This document shows, in pieces, positions 54,054 to 62,906 of a DNA stretch of 64,000 nt; positions within the stretch are counted from its first letter, which is position 1; each line of letters starts with the position of its first letter. Below the pieces are notes generated by a model that was not told where the DNA came from, ran no database searches, and saw only the letters and a list, made by a program, of their open reading frames with translations. Location of the stretch: NCBI RefSeq assembly GCF_019297835.1, contig NZ_CP079203.1, positions 124,001 to 188,000 of the forward strand. Reading direction: 5' to 3'. The DNA is from Sphingomonas sanguinis (GTDB taxonomy: Bacteria; Pseudomonadota; Alphaproteobacteria; Sphingomonadales; Sphingomonadaceae). The translations under genes were made by a program, and so were the position numbers.

Positions 54054-55289
54054 TCAGTTCCCCGCCGGTCGTTCGGTGCTTTGCATCGTGCTTGCCGCCA
54101 ATCGAAAGCGTTCCGGCGCGGGCGGCTGGCCGGGGTCGAAGCGAGGCAGGTCGCTCCGCACGAAGCGCGCGAGCGACGGCAGCCCCCGCATCCGCTCGGC
54201 GATGTCGCGGGCCATCACCCAGGCACCGTAATTGTCGTGATGCGTTGCGTCGCGCCCGCCGTCGTTGAAGGCGAGAGGCGCGCGAGCCTGCCCCAGCGCC
54301 TCGTAGAAGCGGATCGAATCCGCGTTCAGGTCGATCACCGGCACATGCTCTTCGGCGCCCACCGCGCGGACGGCGGCGGGATAGTCGCCCAGCGTGGGCC
54401 GGATATGCCCGTCCGCCGTCCATTGCCGCCGCTCGGGCGAGGTGACCAGGATCGGCGTCACGCCGCGCCGCCGCAACTCGGCGATGTAGGTGCGCAGGTA
54501 CGCGCGATAGGTTGTCGCGGCCTCGGCATAGGTTTGCGGCCACTGCGCCTTCTGGTCGTTATGGCCGAACTGGATCATGGCGATATCGCCGGGCTTTGCG
54601 CTCGCCAGCACCTTGTCGAGCCGCAGCTCGGTCAGGAAGGATTTCAGCGTCTCGCCGGATTCCGCATGGTTGGCGACCGCGATGGTCGGGGCCTGGAAGA
54701 CGGGCAGCATCTGGCCCCAGCTGGCCGCCGGTTCGGCGGGCTGATCGGTCACGGTGGAGTCGCCGAGCAGGAACAGCGTCGGCACCTCGACGGGCGCGAT
54801 CGAGACAGTGCGCAGGCCAGGCGCGGAACCCAGTACTTCCAGCGTCAGGCGGTCGTCCCAGTTGAACGAACCGACCTCGCGCGGCTTCAGCCGTACCGCG
54901 CTGCCCCCCGGCGCATTGGCGGGAGGGGCCGCCAGTTGGGGGTCTCGGACATTCACGATGAAGCGGCGCGTCACGATCTCACCCGGGCGCGTGCGGATCG
55001 CATCGAGCATCAGGCGGCGGTTCTCCGCCTTGATCGTGGTGTCTGTCGCGCGGGCCGTATCGCCCAGCGTCACCGTCACGGCATAATTGCCCGGCGCCGC
55101 CGCGACCGAGAACAGGTGCGGGTCGGCCTCATAGCCGAAATCCTGGTCGAAGCGATGGTCGGCGGCCACGGCGACTGCGCCGGGCTCCTGCACGTTCGCC
55201 GCGAGTATGAAGTGACGCGCCGGGGACGGCGACTGGGCCGATGCGATGCTCGCCATGCCCAGCGCCGCCGCCGCGATCAGCCGACGCAT
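54054..55289 (-). CDS. Rhamnogalacturonan acetylesterase, CE12, with N-terminal beta-domain
   Basis: A 411-residue exported SGNH hydrolase. Signal MRRLIAAAALGMASIASAQS; then about 140 residues of beta-rich sequence (QDFGYEADPHLFSVAAAPGN, then GEIVTRRFIVNVRDPQL) of the kind that precedes some bacterial CE12 domains. The catalytic domain has LFLLGDSTVTDQPAEP (nucleophile Ser), HAESGETLKSF, IQFGHNDQK (Asn) and DATHHDNYGA (Asp-x-x-His). It removes acetyl groups from galacturonate of rhamnogalacturonan-I. It overlaps the second CE12 gene by 13 bases. Confidence 0.92.
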   Translation of the reverse strand: MRRLIAAAALGMASIASAQSPSPARHFILAANVQEPGAVAVAADHRFDQDFGYEADPHLFSVAAAPGNYAVTVTLGDTARATDTTIKAENRRLMLDAIRTRPGEIVTRRFIVNVRDPQLAAPPANAPGGSAVRLKPREVGSFNWDDRLTLEVLGSAPGLRTVSIAPVEVPTLFLLGDSTVTDQPAEPAASWGQMLPVFQAPTIAVANHAESGETLKSFLTELRLDKVLASAKPGDIAMIQFGHNDQKAQWPQTYAEAATTYRAYLRTYIAELRRRGVTPILVTSPERRQWTADGHIRPTLGDYPAAVRAVGAEEHVPVIDLNADSIRFYEALGQARAPLAFNDGGRDATHHDNYGAWVMARDIAERMRGLPSLARFVRSDLPRFDPGQPPAPERFRLAASTMQSTERPAGN

Positions 55290-56092
55290 GACGGCCCGCC
55301 CGCGGGCGTCGTACGGCTGAGCGCTGGCCGGTCCTTGAGGATGTATCTTGCGATCGGCAGATGCGTCTTCGCCAGGCCGCCCGCGATCAGGTCGGCGATC
55401 CGGCGCGCGCCGAGTTCGCTGAAATGCGTGTCGTCATCGACCGCCTCGGTATAGCCGGGCAACCCTTCGCCCTTGGCATAATGGAGGTAGTAGATGCGCG
55501 AGCCATCCAGGCCAATGCCGTCGATCCAACGCTCCGACAGGGCCGCCAGGTCGATCAGCGGCACATGTTCCTGCTTCGCCACGCGCTTGGCGGCCTCCGA
55601 ATAGGTCGGGAAGCTCGGCACGACATGTCCGTCTTTGAACGCCCGCCGCGTGACCGGGGTCAGCAGCACCGGCCTGGCCTTGGCGGCACGGGCGACGGCG
55701 ATGAAGCGCTTGAGATTGGCTTCATAGTCGGGGACGGGTGTGTAGCGTTCGGGCTTGGCCTGGTTCGCGTCGTTATGGCCGAACTGGATCAGCAGCGTGT
55801 CGCCCGGCTTCAGGTCGCGGGCGATCGCATCCAGACGTCCCTCCGCCATGAAACTCTTAGTACTGCGCCCGCCGATCGCGCGATTGACGACCGTGACCTC
55901 CGGCCCGACGGCGCAGCGGAGCATCGAGCCCCAGCCGGACAGCGGATATTTATCGGGCCGATAATCCTGCGCGGTCGAGTCGCTGGCGATGAAGATGCGG
56001 GCGGGGGGCATCGCATGAGGGGGCGCCCCTGCGAGCAGCAGCGGCAGAGCGGCGACCAACAGTCCGACAGCCGCCCGATGACGTTTCGCCAT
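55277..56092 (-). CDS. Rhamnogalacturonan acetylesterase, CE12 (single domain)
   Basis: A 271-residue exported SGNH hydrolase: signal AAVGLLVAALPLLLAGAPP; block I IFIASDSTAQDYRPDKYPLS; NRAIGGRSTKSF; LLIQFGHNDANQAKPE; and VDDDTHFSELGA with the Asp/His pair. It lacks the N-terminal beta domain of its neighbour, so the two are paralogues with different architecture, perhaps for different acetyl positions. It is the first esterase after the IclR gene; the 105-base gap has no clear terminator. Confidence 0.92.
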   Translation of the reverse strand: MAKRHRAAVGLLVAALPLLLAGAPPHAMPPARIFIASDSTAQDYRPDKYPLSGWGSMLRCAVGPEVTVVNRAIGGRSTKSFMAEGRLDAIARDLKPGDTLLIQFGHNDANQAKPERYTPVPDYEANLKRFIAVARAAKARPVLLTPVTRRAFKDGHVVPSFPTYSEAAKRVAKQEHVPLIDLAALSERWIDGIGLDGSRIYYLHYAKGEGLPGYTEAVDDDTHFSELGARRIADLIAGGLAKTHLPIARYILKDRPALSRTTPAGGPSCVG

Positions 56093-56197
56093 GCACCCGC
56101 TCCCTTGTCATGCCTTGCGAACCTGTCTGGTCCGCTTTCCCGAACTATGCGCATCAATCCCACATAGTGCAAGACAAGTTTGGTATCTGGAATGAAT

Positions 56198-57001
56198 TTA
56201 ACGGCTGTCTTTCTCCCGCCAGCCTAGGTCTCGGCTGATGGCGTGTGCGGTGTCCAACACCTCACCGGTCAACGCGGTCATGCGGTCGTCCGACATATAT
56301 TGTGCCGCACTCGATACGCTGATTGCCGCGACGATCCGGCCGCTGGCGTCACGGATCGGGGCCGCGACACAGCGTATCTGGTCCTCATTCTCCTCCAGGT
56401 CATAGGCGCAACCGAGACCGACATAGCCGCGCATCCGTTCGAGCCAGATTGCATAATCGGGGGCTTTCGGATCGCCGCCGCGCTCCTCCTCGAACCGCTG
56501 ACCCCAGGCCCGCGCATCGTCGTCGAGCATCAGCGCCTTGCCGAGGCCCGTCGAGGTCATGGGCTGGCGGTCGCCCACCCGGCTTGAGATATCGACCCGG
56601 CGGCGGCCGGGAATTTTGTCGAGATACAGCGCCTTGTCGCCGTCGCGCACGCCCAGATGGACGGTATCTTCCGACGCGGCGGCCAGTGCCTCGATATGTT
56701 CGCGGCCGATCTGGACCACGTCCGCCTGCTGCTGCGCCAGGAAACCAAGTTCAAGCAGCTTCGGCCCCAGGCGATAGCCCTGGCGCGGCGTGAAGATCAG
56801 GAAACGCCGGTCGATCAGCGCGCTGGCCAGCCGGTGCGTCGTACTGCGGGTCAGGCCCAATCGCTCGGCCAGCTCGGCCAGCGCGATGGGGCGGTCGGCA
56901 ACCTCGTCGATCAGGTCGAGACCGCGCAGCAGCGTCTGGCTGCCGGTCGGACCCTTGGTCTCGCCGGATTCGGTTTTGGGGGTCTTGGCGGGTGCGGGCA
57001 T
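56198..57001 (-). CDS. IclR-family transcriptional regulator of the rhamnogalacturonan/rhamnose locus
   Basis: A 267-residue protein. The start at 57001 (MPAPAKTPKTESGE) fits; the frame to 57214 is a shadow of GH28. An N-terminal winged helix (GSQTLLRGLDLIDEVADRPI, AELAERLGLTRSTTHRLASA) precedes the IclR effector domain (DTVHLGVRDGDKALYLDKIP, MTSTGLGKALMLDD and VAAPIRDASGRIVAAISVSS). It is the only regulator gene within the locus and sits inside the minus-strand operon. The effector is probably a rhamnose- or galacturonate-derived intermediate (inferred). Confidence 0.93.
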   Translation of the reverse strand: MPAPAKTPKTESGETKGPTGSQTLLRGLDLIDEVADRPIALAELAERLGLTRSTTHRLASALIDRRFLIFTPRQGYRLGPKLLELGFLAQQQADVVQIGREHIEALAAASEDTVHLGVRDGDKALYLDKIPGRRRVDISSRVGDRQPMTSTGLGKALMLDDDARAWGQRFEEERGGDPKAPDYAIWLERMRGYVGLGCAYDLEENEDQIRCVAAPIRDASGRIVAAISVSSAAQYMSDDRMTALTGEVLDTAHAISRDLGWREKDSR

Positions 57002-57113
57002 CGGAAAGGCTCTCCAATCGCGCCGCAGTGTCTGCGTGCGCGTACCATATTGTGGAAGTGTCTGCCCGGGCAGGGCGCTACTGTCGAGAGCAAAGCGCGG
57101 TGATCGGTCGCGG

Positions 57114-58589
57114 TTACGGCCAGAATGGGGTATTCCGTGCGTTTGCCCGCGATACCTGGTCGAGGATGATCGCTGCACGCGCGTCCGGGCCGTCATGTGA
57201 CAGTGACAGCCCATCGACCGTCAGCCCCTGGACGTGCTGCGCCCACAGCCCCCAGGCGGGCAGGGTGCCGAACATGCTCGGTTCGGGATAGGCGTGGGGA
57301 CATTCCTCCGGCATCCGTGCCGAGTCCTCCATCGTGCCACCACCACGATAATGGAGGCTCACCCGCGCGAGCGTCACGTCACGAATCGGATGGCGTTGCA
57401 GTCCAGCGATGATGAACGGATAGCGATGATCTATGCCGGTCGCGTGGATGTCGGTCAGGGTGATGCCGCGCAGCGCCCCGACGCCCAGACCCGCCGGTCC
57501 GCGCCCGCGATCGCCCAGCCGCAGGAAAGCCGGGGCGCTGGTGACGTCGTTCATGGCCAGCCGCCGCGCGGTCACTCCCTCCATGATGCCGCCATCGACC
57601 ACCTCCAGCGCCAGCCCCCGGCTGCGGTCAAATCGGCAATCCTCGATCAATATGTCGCGAAAGCCGCCATTGCTCTCGGTTCCGATCTTGATCCGGCCGG
57701 TGGGACCGTCCCGGTCGGGCGCGAACCGTTGCGTCGTGCCGAACCGTCCGTCCAGCATCGTGCCGCGGTCATAGCCCGATACGGCGCAGTCGCGGATGAC
57801 AATATTCTCGACATCGATGGGGTGGCCCATGGCGAGGCTGCTCTTGACGACGATGGCGTCGTCATTGGGCGTATTGACCCTGCAGCGCGTGACCATGGCA
57901 TGGGATACGCCGTCCAGGTCGATGCCGTCGCGCTCGCTGTCGATGGTCAGCCGGTCGATGGCGACGCGGGTACAGCCGGTCAGCAGGACCGCGATATGCC
58001 CGCCGCGATCGATAGTCAGGTCGTGCAGCGTCACGCCGTGACAATCGCGCAGGGCGATCGCCTTGTTGCCCAGCCCGCGCATGGCCTCGACGTCCGGTTC
58101 CAGCGCGGCGAGGGCGGCGGCGCTCATGTCGCGCATCGATAGCGGCCTTTCGCCCCGTTGCGCACGCCAGCGCGATCCCGGGCCGTTGCGGGTCAGGCCG
58201 CATCCCTCGATCCGCCCCCGCCCGGCAATGGCGATGTCGTGCAGCCCGTCGCCCCAGATCAGGCTGTTATGCCAATGGCTGTGCCCGAAATCCTGATAAA
58301 GTTGGTCTCCGCGCGGTTCGGGATCGTCATAACGTCCGGCATGGCGCGCCGGATCGGCCGCCTCGATCACCGCGCCTTCGGCCAGCCATAGCGCGACCTC
58401 GCTCGCCAGTCGGATCGAGAAGCAAAGGTAACGCCCGGCGGGCAGCATCACCGTCCCGCCGCCCCGGCCCGCGACATGGGCGATGGCGCGGTTGATCGCG
58501 GCGTGGTCCAGCGTCTGCCCATCGCCTCGCGCGCCCGCCTCGCGCGCGTTCAGCCATTGCCGGGCATGGACCGGCGCGGCGAAGCGCAT
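57114..58589 (-). CDS. GH28-family glycosidase (polygalacturonase/rhamnogalacturonase-like)
   Basis: A 491-residue right-handed beta-helix enzyme starting at 58589 (MRFAAPVHARQWLNAREAGA). GGGTVMLPAGRYLCFSIRL is the classic GH28 N-terminal motif. ERDGIDLDG, NTPNDDAIVVKSS (catalytic Asp pair region) and GRIKIGTESNGG (the RIK motif) follow. No signal peptide is visible, which is unusual and suggests a cytoplasmic exo-enzyme working on imported oligomers. It begins two bases after the PL22-like gene's stop. Confidence 0.88.
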   Translation of the reverse strand: MRFAAPVHARQWLNAREAGARGDGQTLDHAAINRAIAHVAGRGGGTVMLPAGRYLCFSIRLASEVALWLAEGAVIEAADPARHAGRYDDPEPRGDQLYQDFGHSHWHNSLIWGDGLHDIAIAGRGRIEGCGLTRNGPGSRWRAQRGERPLSMRDMSAAALAALEPDVEAMRGLGNKAIALRDCHGVTLHDLTIDRGGHIAVLLTGCTRVAIDRLTIDSERDGIDLDGVSHAMVTRCRVNTPNDDAIVVKSSLAMGHPIDVENIVIRDCAVSGYDRGTMLDGRFGTTQRFAPDRDGPTGRIKIGTESNGGFRDILIEDCRFDRSRGLALEVVDGGIMEGVTARRLAMNDVTSAPAFLRLGDRGRGPAGLGVGALRGITLTDIHATGIDHRYPFIIAGLQRHPIRDVTLARVSLHYRGGGTMEDSARMPEECPHAYPEPSMFGTLPAWGLWAQHVQGLTVDGLSLSHDGPDARAAIILDQVSRANARNTPFWP

Positions 58590-58591
58590 GG

Positions 58592-59908
58592 TCAGGGCCG
58601 TGCCTTGGCAACCTCGACCGCATAGACCTGCTGCCCGCCCTGCATGTTGGAGCGGAAAACCAGCCATTTGCCGTCCGGCGTGAAGTTGGCATTGGGCTCC
58701 AGCCGGTAATCCTGGGCTTTCATATTGACGAGCTTTTCCGCCTCGAAAACGCCCGGCTGGATCAGCGTATCGGCATCGGGCGCGCGGATACCCGCCACAT
58801 CGGGGACGGCGCGCGGGCGGAACAGATAGAGCCATTTGCCGTCGGGCGCATGCGCGACCATCTCGCGGTCGCCGCCATCGCCGGAGAAGAGCTTGCCGTC
58901 GGGCGAACTGTTGAAATGCACCGACCATTCGTTGCGGTCGAGATGATATTGGGTGCGCTTGCCGGTCGCGACGTCATAACCCGCCACCCAGAAATCCTCG
59001 CCGCGCGGCGTTTGCAGATCATACCAGATGGTTCGTCCGTCATGGGAGAACCACTCATGCCCGGCGATCTCCATGTTCATCGTGCGGGTATGGATCTTGC
59101 GCGGGGCATCGCCCGGCCGGTTGATCCGCATCAGCCAGAGCCGGTCGACCTTGTGCCAGGGTCCTTCGTGACAGAACATCAGCAGCGCCGGGTCGGTCGG
59201 CGAGAATTGCAGATGGTTGAGCCAGTCGGTCGCGCGGTGGACGATGCGCTTTGCTCCGGTCCGGGTGTCGATGACGAACATCGCCATCGGCACGCGCGCC
59301 TCGAGCCGCTCGTTCATCCGCACTTCCTTCGCCTCGGCATAGGTCAGCGGCTTGCCGTCCGGGCCAGTCGCCCGGTAATTGGCCTGGTCGTAGCGGGCGT
59401 CCTTCTTGGCGAAGAGCGCGAGCGTGTCGGACGAGGCATGGGGATCGGTCTCGACACCGCCCAACAGCGTTTCGTCGGCGTTGATCGTCTGGATGTCGCC
59501 ATGGTCGATGGCGACGACCTTGCGGACCTTGCCGCTGTCGATATCGGCGGCCCAGATGATCTTGGCACCCTGTCCGTCCGCGCTTTGTGTCTGGTAATAG
59601 ACGGTTGGCGTCCGGTGGCCGGTGAAGAGCAGGCGGAACGGCCCCGTGATCGGCACCACCGTCTTCAGCGCGCGGGTCTTCAGGTCGACGGAGGCGATGC
59701 CCTTGGGCGTCGAGATCAGCAGCTTGTCGCCCTGCGGCGTATAGCCGTTGAAGTTGAAATAGAGGCTGGCGCTGCCCGGCTCGTCCGACAGCCGGACGAT
59801 GCGGTGGCCGGTATCGGGATCGACCCATTCGCGCGGTGGCGTGGTGTCCGCCGCCAGCGCGACGGACGGTCCGGCCAGCGCCAGCAGCAGGGCAGCCCCC
59901 ATCCTCAT
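58592..59908 (-). CDS. PL22-like oligogalacturonate lyase-type propeller protein, exported
   Basis: A 438-residue protein starting at 59908 (MRMGAALLLALAGPSVALAA), overlapping the dehydrogenase stop by 4 bases. WVDPDTGHRIVRLSDEPGSA, LYFNFNGYTPQGDKLLIST and MFVIDTRTGAKRIVHRATDW, then HLQFSPTDPALLMFCHEGPW, EIAGHEWFSHDGRTIWYDLQ and LEPNANFTPDGKWLVFRSNM match the oligogalacturonate lyase (PL22) seven-bladed propeller. The usual Ogl enzymes are cytoplasmic; this one has a signal peptide, so it probably acts in the periplasm. Confidence 0.88.
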   Translation of the reverse strand: MRMGAALLLALAGPSVALAADTTPPREWVDPDTGHRIVRLSDEPGSASLYFNFNGYTPQGDKLLISTPKGIASVDLKTRALKTVVPITGPFRLLFTGHRTPTVYYQTQSADGQGAKIIWAADIDSGKVRKVVAIDHGDIQTINADETLLGGVETDPHASSDTLALFAKKDARYDQANYRATGPDGKPLTYAEAKEVRMNERLEARVPMAMFVIDTRTGAKRIVHRATDWLNHLQFSPTDPALLMFCHEGPWHKVDRLWLMRINRPGDAPRKIHTRTMNMEIAGHEWFSHDGRTIWYDLQTPRGEDFWVAGYDVATGKRTQYHLDRNEWSVHFNSSPDGKLFSGDGGDREMVAHAPDGKWLYLFRPRAVPDVAGIRAPDADTLIQPGVFEAEKLVNMKAQDYRLEPNANFTPDGKWLVFRSNMQGGQQVYAVEVAKARP

Positions 59909-60669
59909 TGCAGGTTCACATAGGCGCCGCCATCGACCAGCAGCGCCGCGCCGGTCACATAACGCGCCATGTCGGAGGCGAGGAACACGGCCGGTCCCGC
60001 CATATCCTCGGGCACGCCGAGCCGCCCCAGCGGCACGCGGCCCTCCATATATTTGCGCTTGGCCTCGTCGGCCAGATCGTCCTTGTTGATCTCGGTGAGG
60101 ATAGTGCCGGGCAGCAGCGAGTTGCAGCGGATGCCGTGGCGTCCCAGCGCGATCGCGGCCGACTGCATCAACGAATGCAGGCCTGCCTTGGTCGGGGTAT
60201 AATGCGTCTGATACTCGCCGCCGACGAGCGCGGAGATCGAGGAGATGGCGATGATTGACCCGCCATGGCCCTGTTGAACCATCTGCCGCGCCGCCGCCTG
60301 GCACATATAATAGCCGCCATGCAGATTGACCCGCATCGTCCGCTCGAACGTCTCGACCGGCATGTCGAGGAAGCTGTGGAAGGGGCAGATGCCCGCATTC
60401 GACACCATCACATCGACCTTGCCGAACGCATCGGCCGCGCGCGCGATGAAGTCGGTCGCGGTGGCGGGGTCGGCCACATCGCCCTGGATGGCGACCGCGC
60501 GGCGGCCATGCGCCTCGATCCCCGCCACGCACTGGGCGGCGCCGTCCGAATCGCGGGCATAGTTGATCGCGACGTCCGCACCGTGTTCGGCCGCCCCGAT
60601 GGCGATCGCACGACCGATGCCCGTCGAGGCGCCGGTGACGACCACGGTTTTTCCTTCCAGCAGCTTCAC
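59905..60669 (-). CDS. L-rhamnose 1-dehydrogenase (LRA1-type SDR)
   Basis: A 254-residue SDR. The GTG at 60669 has GAGGAG seven bases upstream and is preferred; ATG 60684 (MRSKVVKLLEG) is the alternative. TGASTGIGRAIAI binds the cofactor. SNAGICPFHSFLDMPVE, SSISALVGGEYQTHYTPTKA (catalytic Ser, Tyr, Lys), GTILTEINKDDLADEAKRKY and DMARYVTGAALLVDGGAYVN match characterised L-rhamnose dehydrogenases closely. It oxidises L-rhamnose to L-rhamnono-lactone, the first step of the non-phosphorylated pathway. First gene of the minus-strand operon. Confidence 0.9.
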   Translation of the reverse strand: MKLLEGKTVVVTGASTGIGRAIAIGAAEHGADVAINYARDSDGAAQCVAGIEAHGRRAVAIQGDVADPATATDFIARAADAFGKVDVMVSNAGICPFHSFLDMPVETFERTMRVNLHGGYYMCQAAARQMVQQGHGGSIIAISSISALVGGEYQTHYTPTKAGLHSLMQSAAIALGRHGIRCNSLLPGTILTEINKDDLADEAKRKYMEGRVPLGRLGVPEDMAGPAVFLASDMARYVTGAALLVDGGAYVNLQ

Positions 60670-60764
60670 GACCTTGCTCCTCATCCTGTCCGTCTGCTCA
60701 CTTGGCCGACCGGATTTTACAAAACAACCGATTGACCTTCTGAGTCTCAACAATTAGCATACTA

Positions 60765-60773
60765 TTCCATAAA
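60765..60773. promoter_or_regulatory. ATTCCATAA motif in the divergent rhamnose promoter region
   Basis: The 175-base gap between L-rhamnose dehydrogenase and L-rhamnonate dehydratase holds both promoters and is unusually AT-rich. It has ATTCCATAA at 60765-60773, identical to 38397-38405 before PL26. Related TGGAATG words are at 45114-45120 (before PL11) and 56188-56194 (before CE12). Confidence 0.35.
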
Positions 60774-60844
60774 GTGAGAAAGTAAAGCCGGGAGGATCGG
60801 ATGCGGGGCGGTTGCCAAGAGACGCGGGCCAGCGGGGGCGGGCG

Positions 60845-62032
60845 ATGAGCCTGTCGCGGATCAAGCACGTCCGCGCCTTCGTCGCGCGCGGGGCAGGGGC
60901 CGATTATCACGATCAGGGCGCGGGCCACTGGATCGACGACCACATCGCCACGCCGATGAGCCGCTATCCCGAATATCGCCAGTCGCGGCAAAGCTTCGGC
61001 ATCAACGTGCTGGGCACGCTGGTCGTGGAGATCGAGGCCGAGGACGGCACGATCGGCTTTGCGGTGACGACCGGGGGCGAGCCCGCCGCCTATATCGTCG
61101 AGAAGCATCTCGCCCGGTTCCTCGAAGGACGCTCGCCGGTCGAGGTCGAGAAGATCTGGGACCAGATGTATTTCTCGACCCAATATTATGGCCGCAAGGG
61201 GCTGGTGGTGAACGCGATCTCCGGCGTCGATCTGGCGCTATGGGATCTGCTGGGCAAGCTGCGCGGCGAGCCGGTCTATCACATGCTGGGCGGCGCGGTG
61301 CGCGACGAACTGCAATTCTACGCCACCGGCGCGCGGCCCGATATCGCCAAGGAACTGGGCTTCATCGGAGGCAAGCTGCCGCTGCACCACGGCCCGGCCG
61401 AAGGGCTGGAGGGGATGGAGAAGAACATCGCGCTGCTCGCCGACATGCGCAGCAAATGCGGTGACGATTTCTGGCTGATGTACGACTGCTGGATGGCGCT
61501 CGACCTCGACTACGCGACGCGCCTCGCGCATCGCGCGTGGAACGAATGCGGGCTGAAATGGATCGAGGAGGCGCTGAGCCCCGATGATTACTGGTCCTAT
61601 GCTGAGCTTCGCAAGAAGGCGCCGCCGGGGCTGCTCGTCACCACCGGCGAGCATGAGGCAACCCGCTGGGGCTTCCGCATGCTGATCGACATGGGCTGCT
61701 GCGACATCATCCAGCCCGATGTGGGCTGGTGCGGCGGCGTGACCGAACTGATCAAGATCGCCAACTATGCCGACAGCCGGGGGGTGATGATGATCCCGCA
61801 CGGATCGTCGGTCTATAGCTATCACTTCGTCATCACCCGGCACAATTCGCCCTTTGCCGAATTCCTGATGATGCACCCCGGACCCACCGAGGTCGTGCCG
61901 ATGTTCGCGCCGCAATTGCTGGGCGAACCGGTGCCGCAGAACGGCCGCATCCGCGTCAGCGCGCTCGACAAGCCCGGCTTCGGCGTCGAGCTGAACGCCG
62001 ACGTGCCGCTTCATCGCCCGTATACCCATTGA
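60845..62032 (+). CDS. L-rhamnonate dehydratase (enolase superfamily)
   Basis: A 395-residue enzyme starting at 60845 ([16 protein letters not shown]). The capping domain has [20 protein letters not shown]. The barrel has [31 protein letters not shown] (metal Asp), [13 protein letters not shown] (metal Glu), [12 protein letters not shown] (metal Glu) and [14 protein letters not shown] (catalytic His region). These match the L-rhamnonate dehydratase group. It converts L-rhamnonate to 2-keto-3-deoxy-L-rhamnonate with magnesium. First gene of the plus-strand operon; ten bases separate it from the hydrolase gene. Confidence 0.95.
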   Translation: MSLSRIKHVRAFVARGAGADYHDQGAGHWIDDHIATPMSRYPEYRQSRQSFGINVLGTLVVEIEAEDGTIGFAVTTGGEPAAYIVEKHLARFLEGRSPVEVEKIWDQMYFSTQYYGRKGLVVNAISGVDLALWDLLGKLRGEPVYHMLGGAVRDELQFYATGARPDIAKELGFIGGKLPLHHGPAEGLEGMEKNIALLADMRSKCGDDFWLMYDCWMALDLDYATRLAHRAWNECGLKWIEEALSPDDYWSYAELRKKAPPGLLVTTGEHEATRWGFRMLIDMGCCDIIQPDVGWCGGVTELIKIANYADSRGVMMIPHGSSVYSYHFVITRHNSPFAEFLMMHPGPTEVVPMFAPQLLGEPVPQNGRIRVSALDKPGFGVELNADVPLHRPYTH

Positions 62033-62042
62033 GGATTTTCCC

Positions 62043-62906
62043 ATGAAACTCTGTCGCTATGGACAAAAGGGCGCGGAAAAGCCCGGTCTGGTCGATGCCG
62101 ATGGCCGCATCCGCGACCTGTCGGACGTAATCGACGACGTCACCTCCGCCACCCTCAGCCCCGAGGCCCTGGACCGCCTCCGCGCCGTCGATCTCGACAC
62201 GCTGCCGCTGGTCGAGGGGAGCCCACGCTACGGCGTGCCCGTCGCTGGCATCGGCAAGTTCATCGCCATCGGGCTCAACTATGCCGATCATGCGGCGGAG
62301 TCCGGGCTGCCGGTGCCGCCCGAGCCCATCTTCTTCACCAAGGCGATTTCGTGCCTGACTGGCCCCAATGATCCGGTGATGATCCCCAAAGACGCCGAAA
62401 AGACCGACTGGGAGGTCGAACTGGGCGTCGTGATCGGCAAGACCTGCCGCTATGTCGAACAGGCCGACGCGCTGGATCATGTCGCAGGCTATGTGCTGGC
62501 CAACGACGTGTCCGAGCGCGCTTTCCAGAAGGAGCTGGGTAGCCAGTGGGACAAGGGCAAGGGCTGCGACACCTTCGGTCCGGTCGGCCCTTGGCTGGTG
62601 ACGGCGGACGAGGTTGGCGACTGCCAGGAACTGGACATGTTCCTCGACGTCAATGGTCGGCGGATGCAGACCGGCAACACCCGGACGATGATCTTCCCGG
62701 TCGCCGAGTGTATCGCCTATGTCAGCCGCTTCATCACCCTGCACCCCGGCGACCTGCTGATCACCGGCACACCACCGGGCGTGGGCGAGGGGCAGAAGCC
62801 CGAAAAGATCTTCCTCAAGGCGGGCGATACCATGCATCTGGGCATCGCCAAGCTGGGCGAACAGCGCCAGACCTGCATTCCCTTCGCCCTGGAACTGCCC
62901 CAGTGA
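62043..62906 (+). CDS. L-2,4-diketo-3-deoxyrhamnonate hydrolase (FAH superfamily, LRA6-type)
   Basis: A 287-residue fumarylacetoacetase-fold enzyme. IGLNYADHAAESGLPVPPEP, IFFTKAISCLTGPND and KTDWEVELGVVIGK (metal-binding Glu residues), VLANDVSERAFQKELGSQWD, GKGCDTFGPVGPW and ITGTPPGVGEGQKP are FAH signatures. In sphingomonads this group cleaves 2,4-diketo-3-deoxy-L-rhamnonate to pyruvate and L-lactate. Its position between rhamnonate dehydratase and the SDR fits exactly. The next gene starts with GTG inside its stop (GTGA). Confidence 0.92.
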   Translation: MKLCRYGQKGAEKPGLVDADGRIRDLSDVIDDVTSATLSPEALDRLRAVDLDTLPLVEGSPRYGVPVAGIGKFIAIGLNYADHAAESGLPVPPEPIFFTKAISCLTGPNDPVMIPKDAEKTDWEVELGVVIGKTCRYVEQADALDHVAGYVLANDVSERAFQKELGSQWDKGKGCDTFGPVGPWLVTADEVGDCQELDMFLDVNGRRMQTGNTRTMIFPVAECIAYVSRFITLHPGDLLITGTPPGVGEGQKPEKIFLKAGDTMHLGIAKLGEQRQTCIPFALELPQ

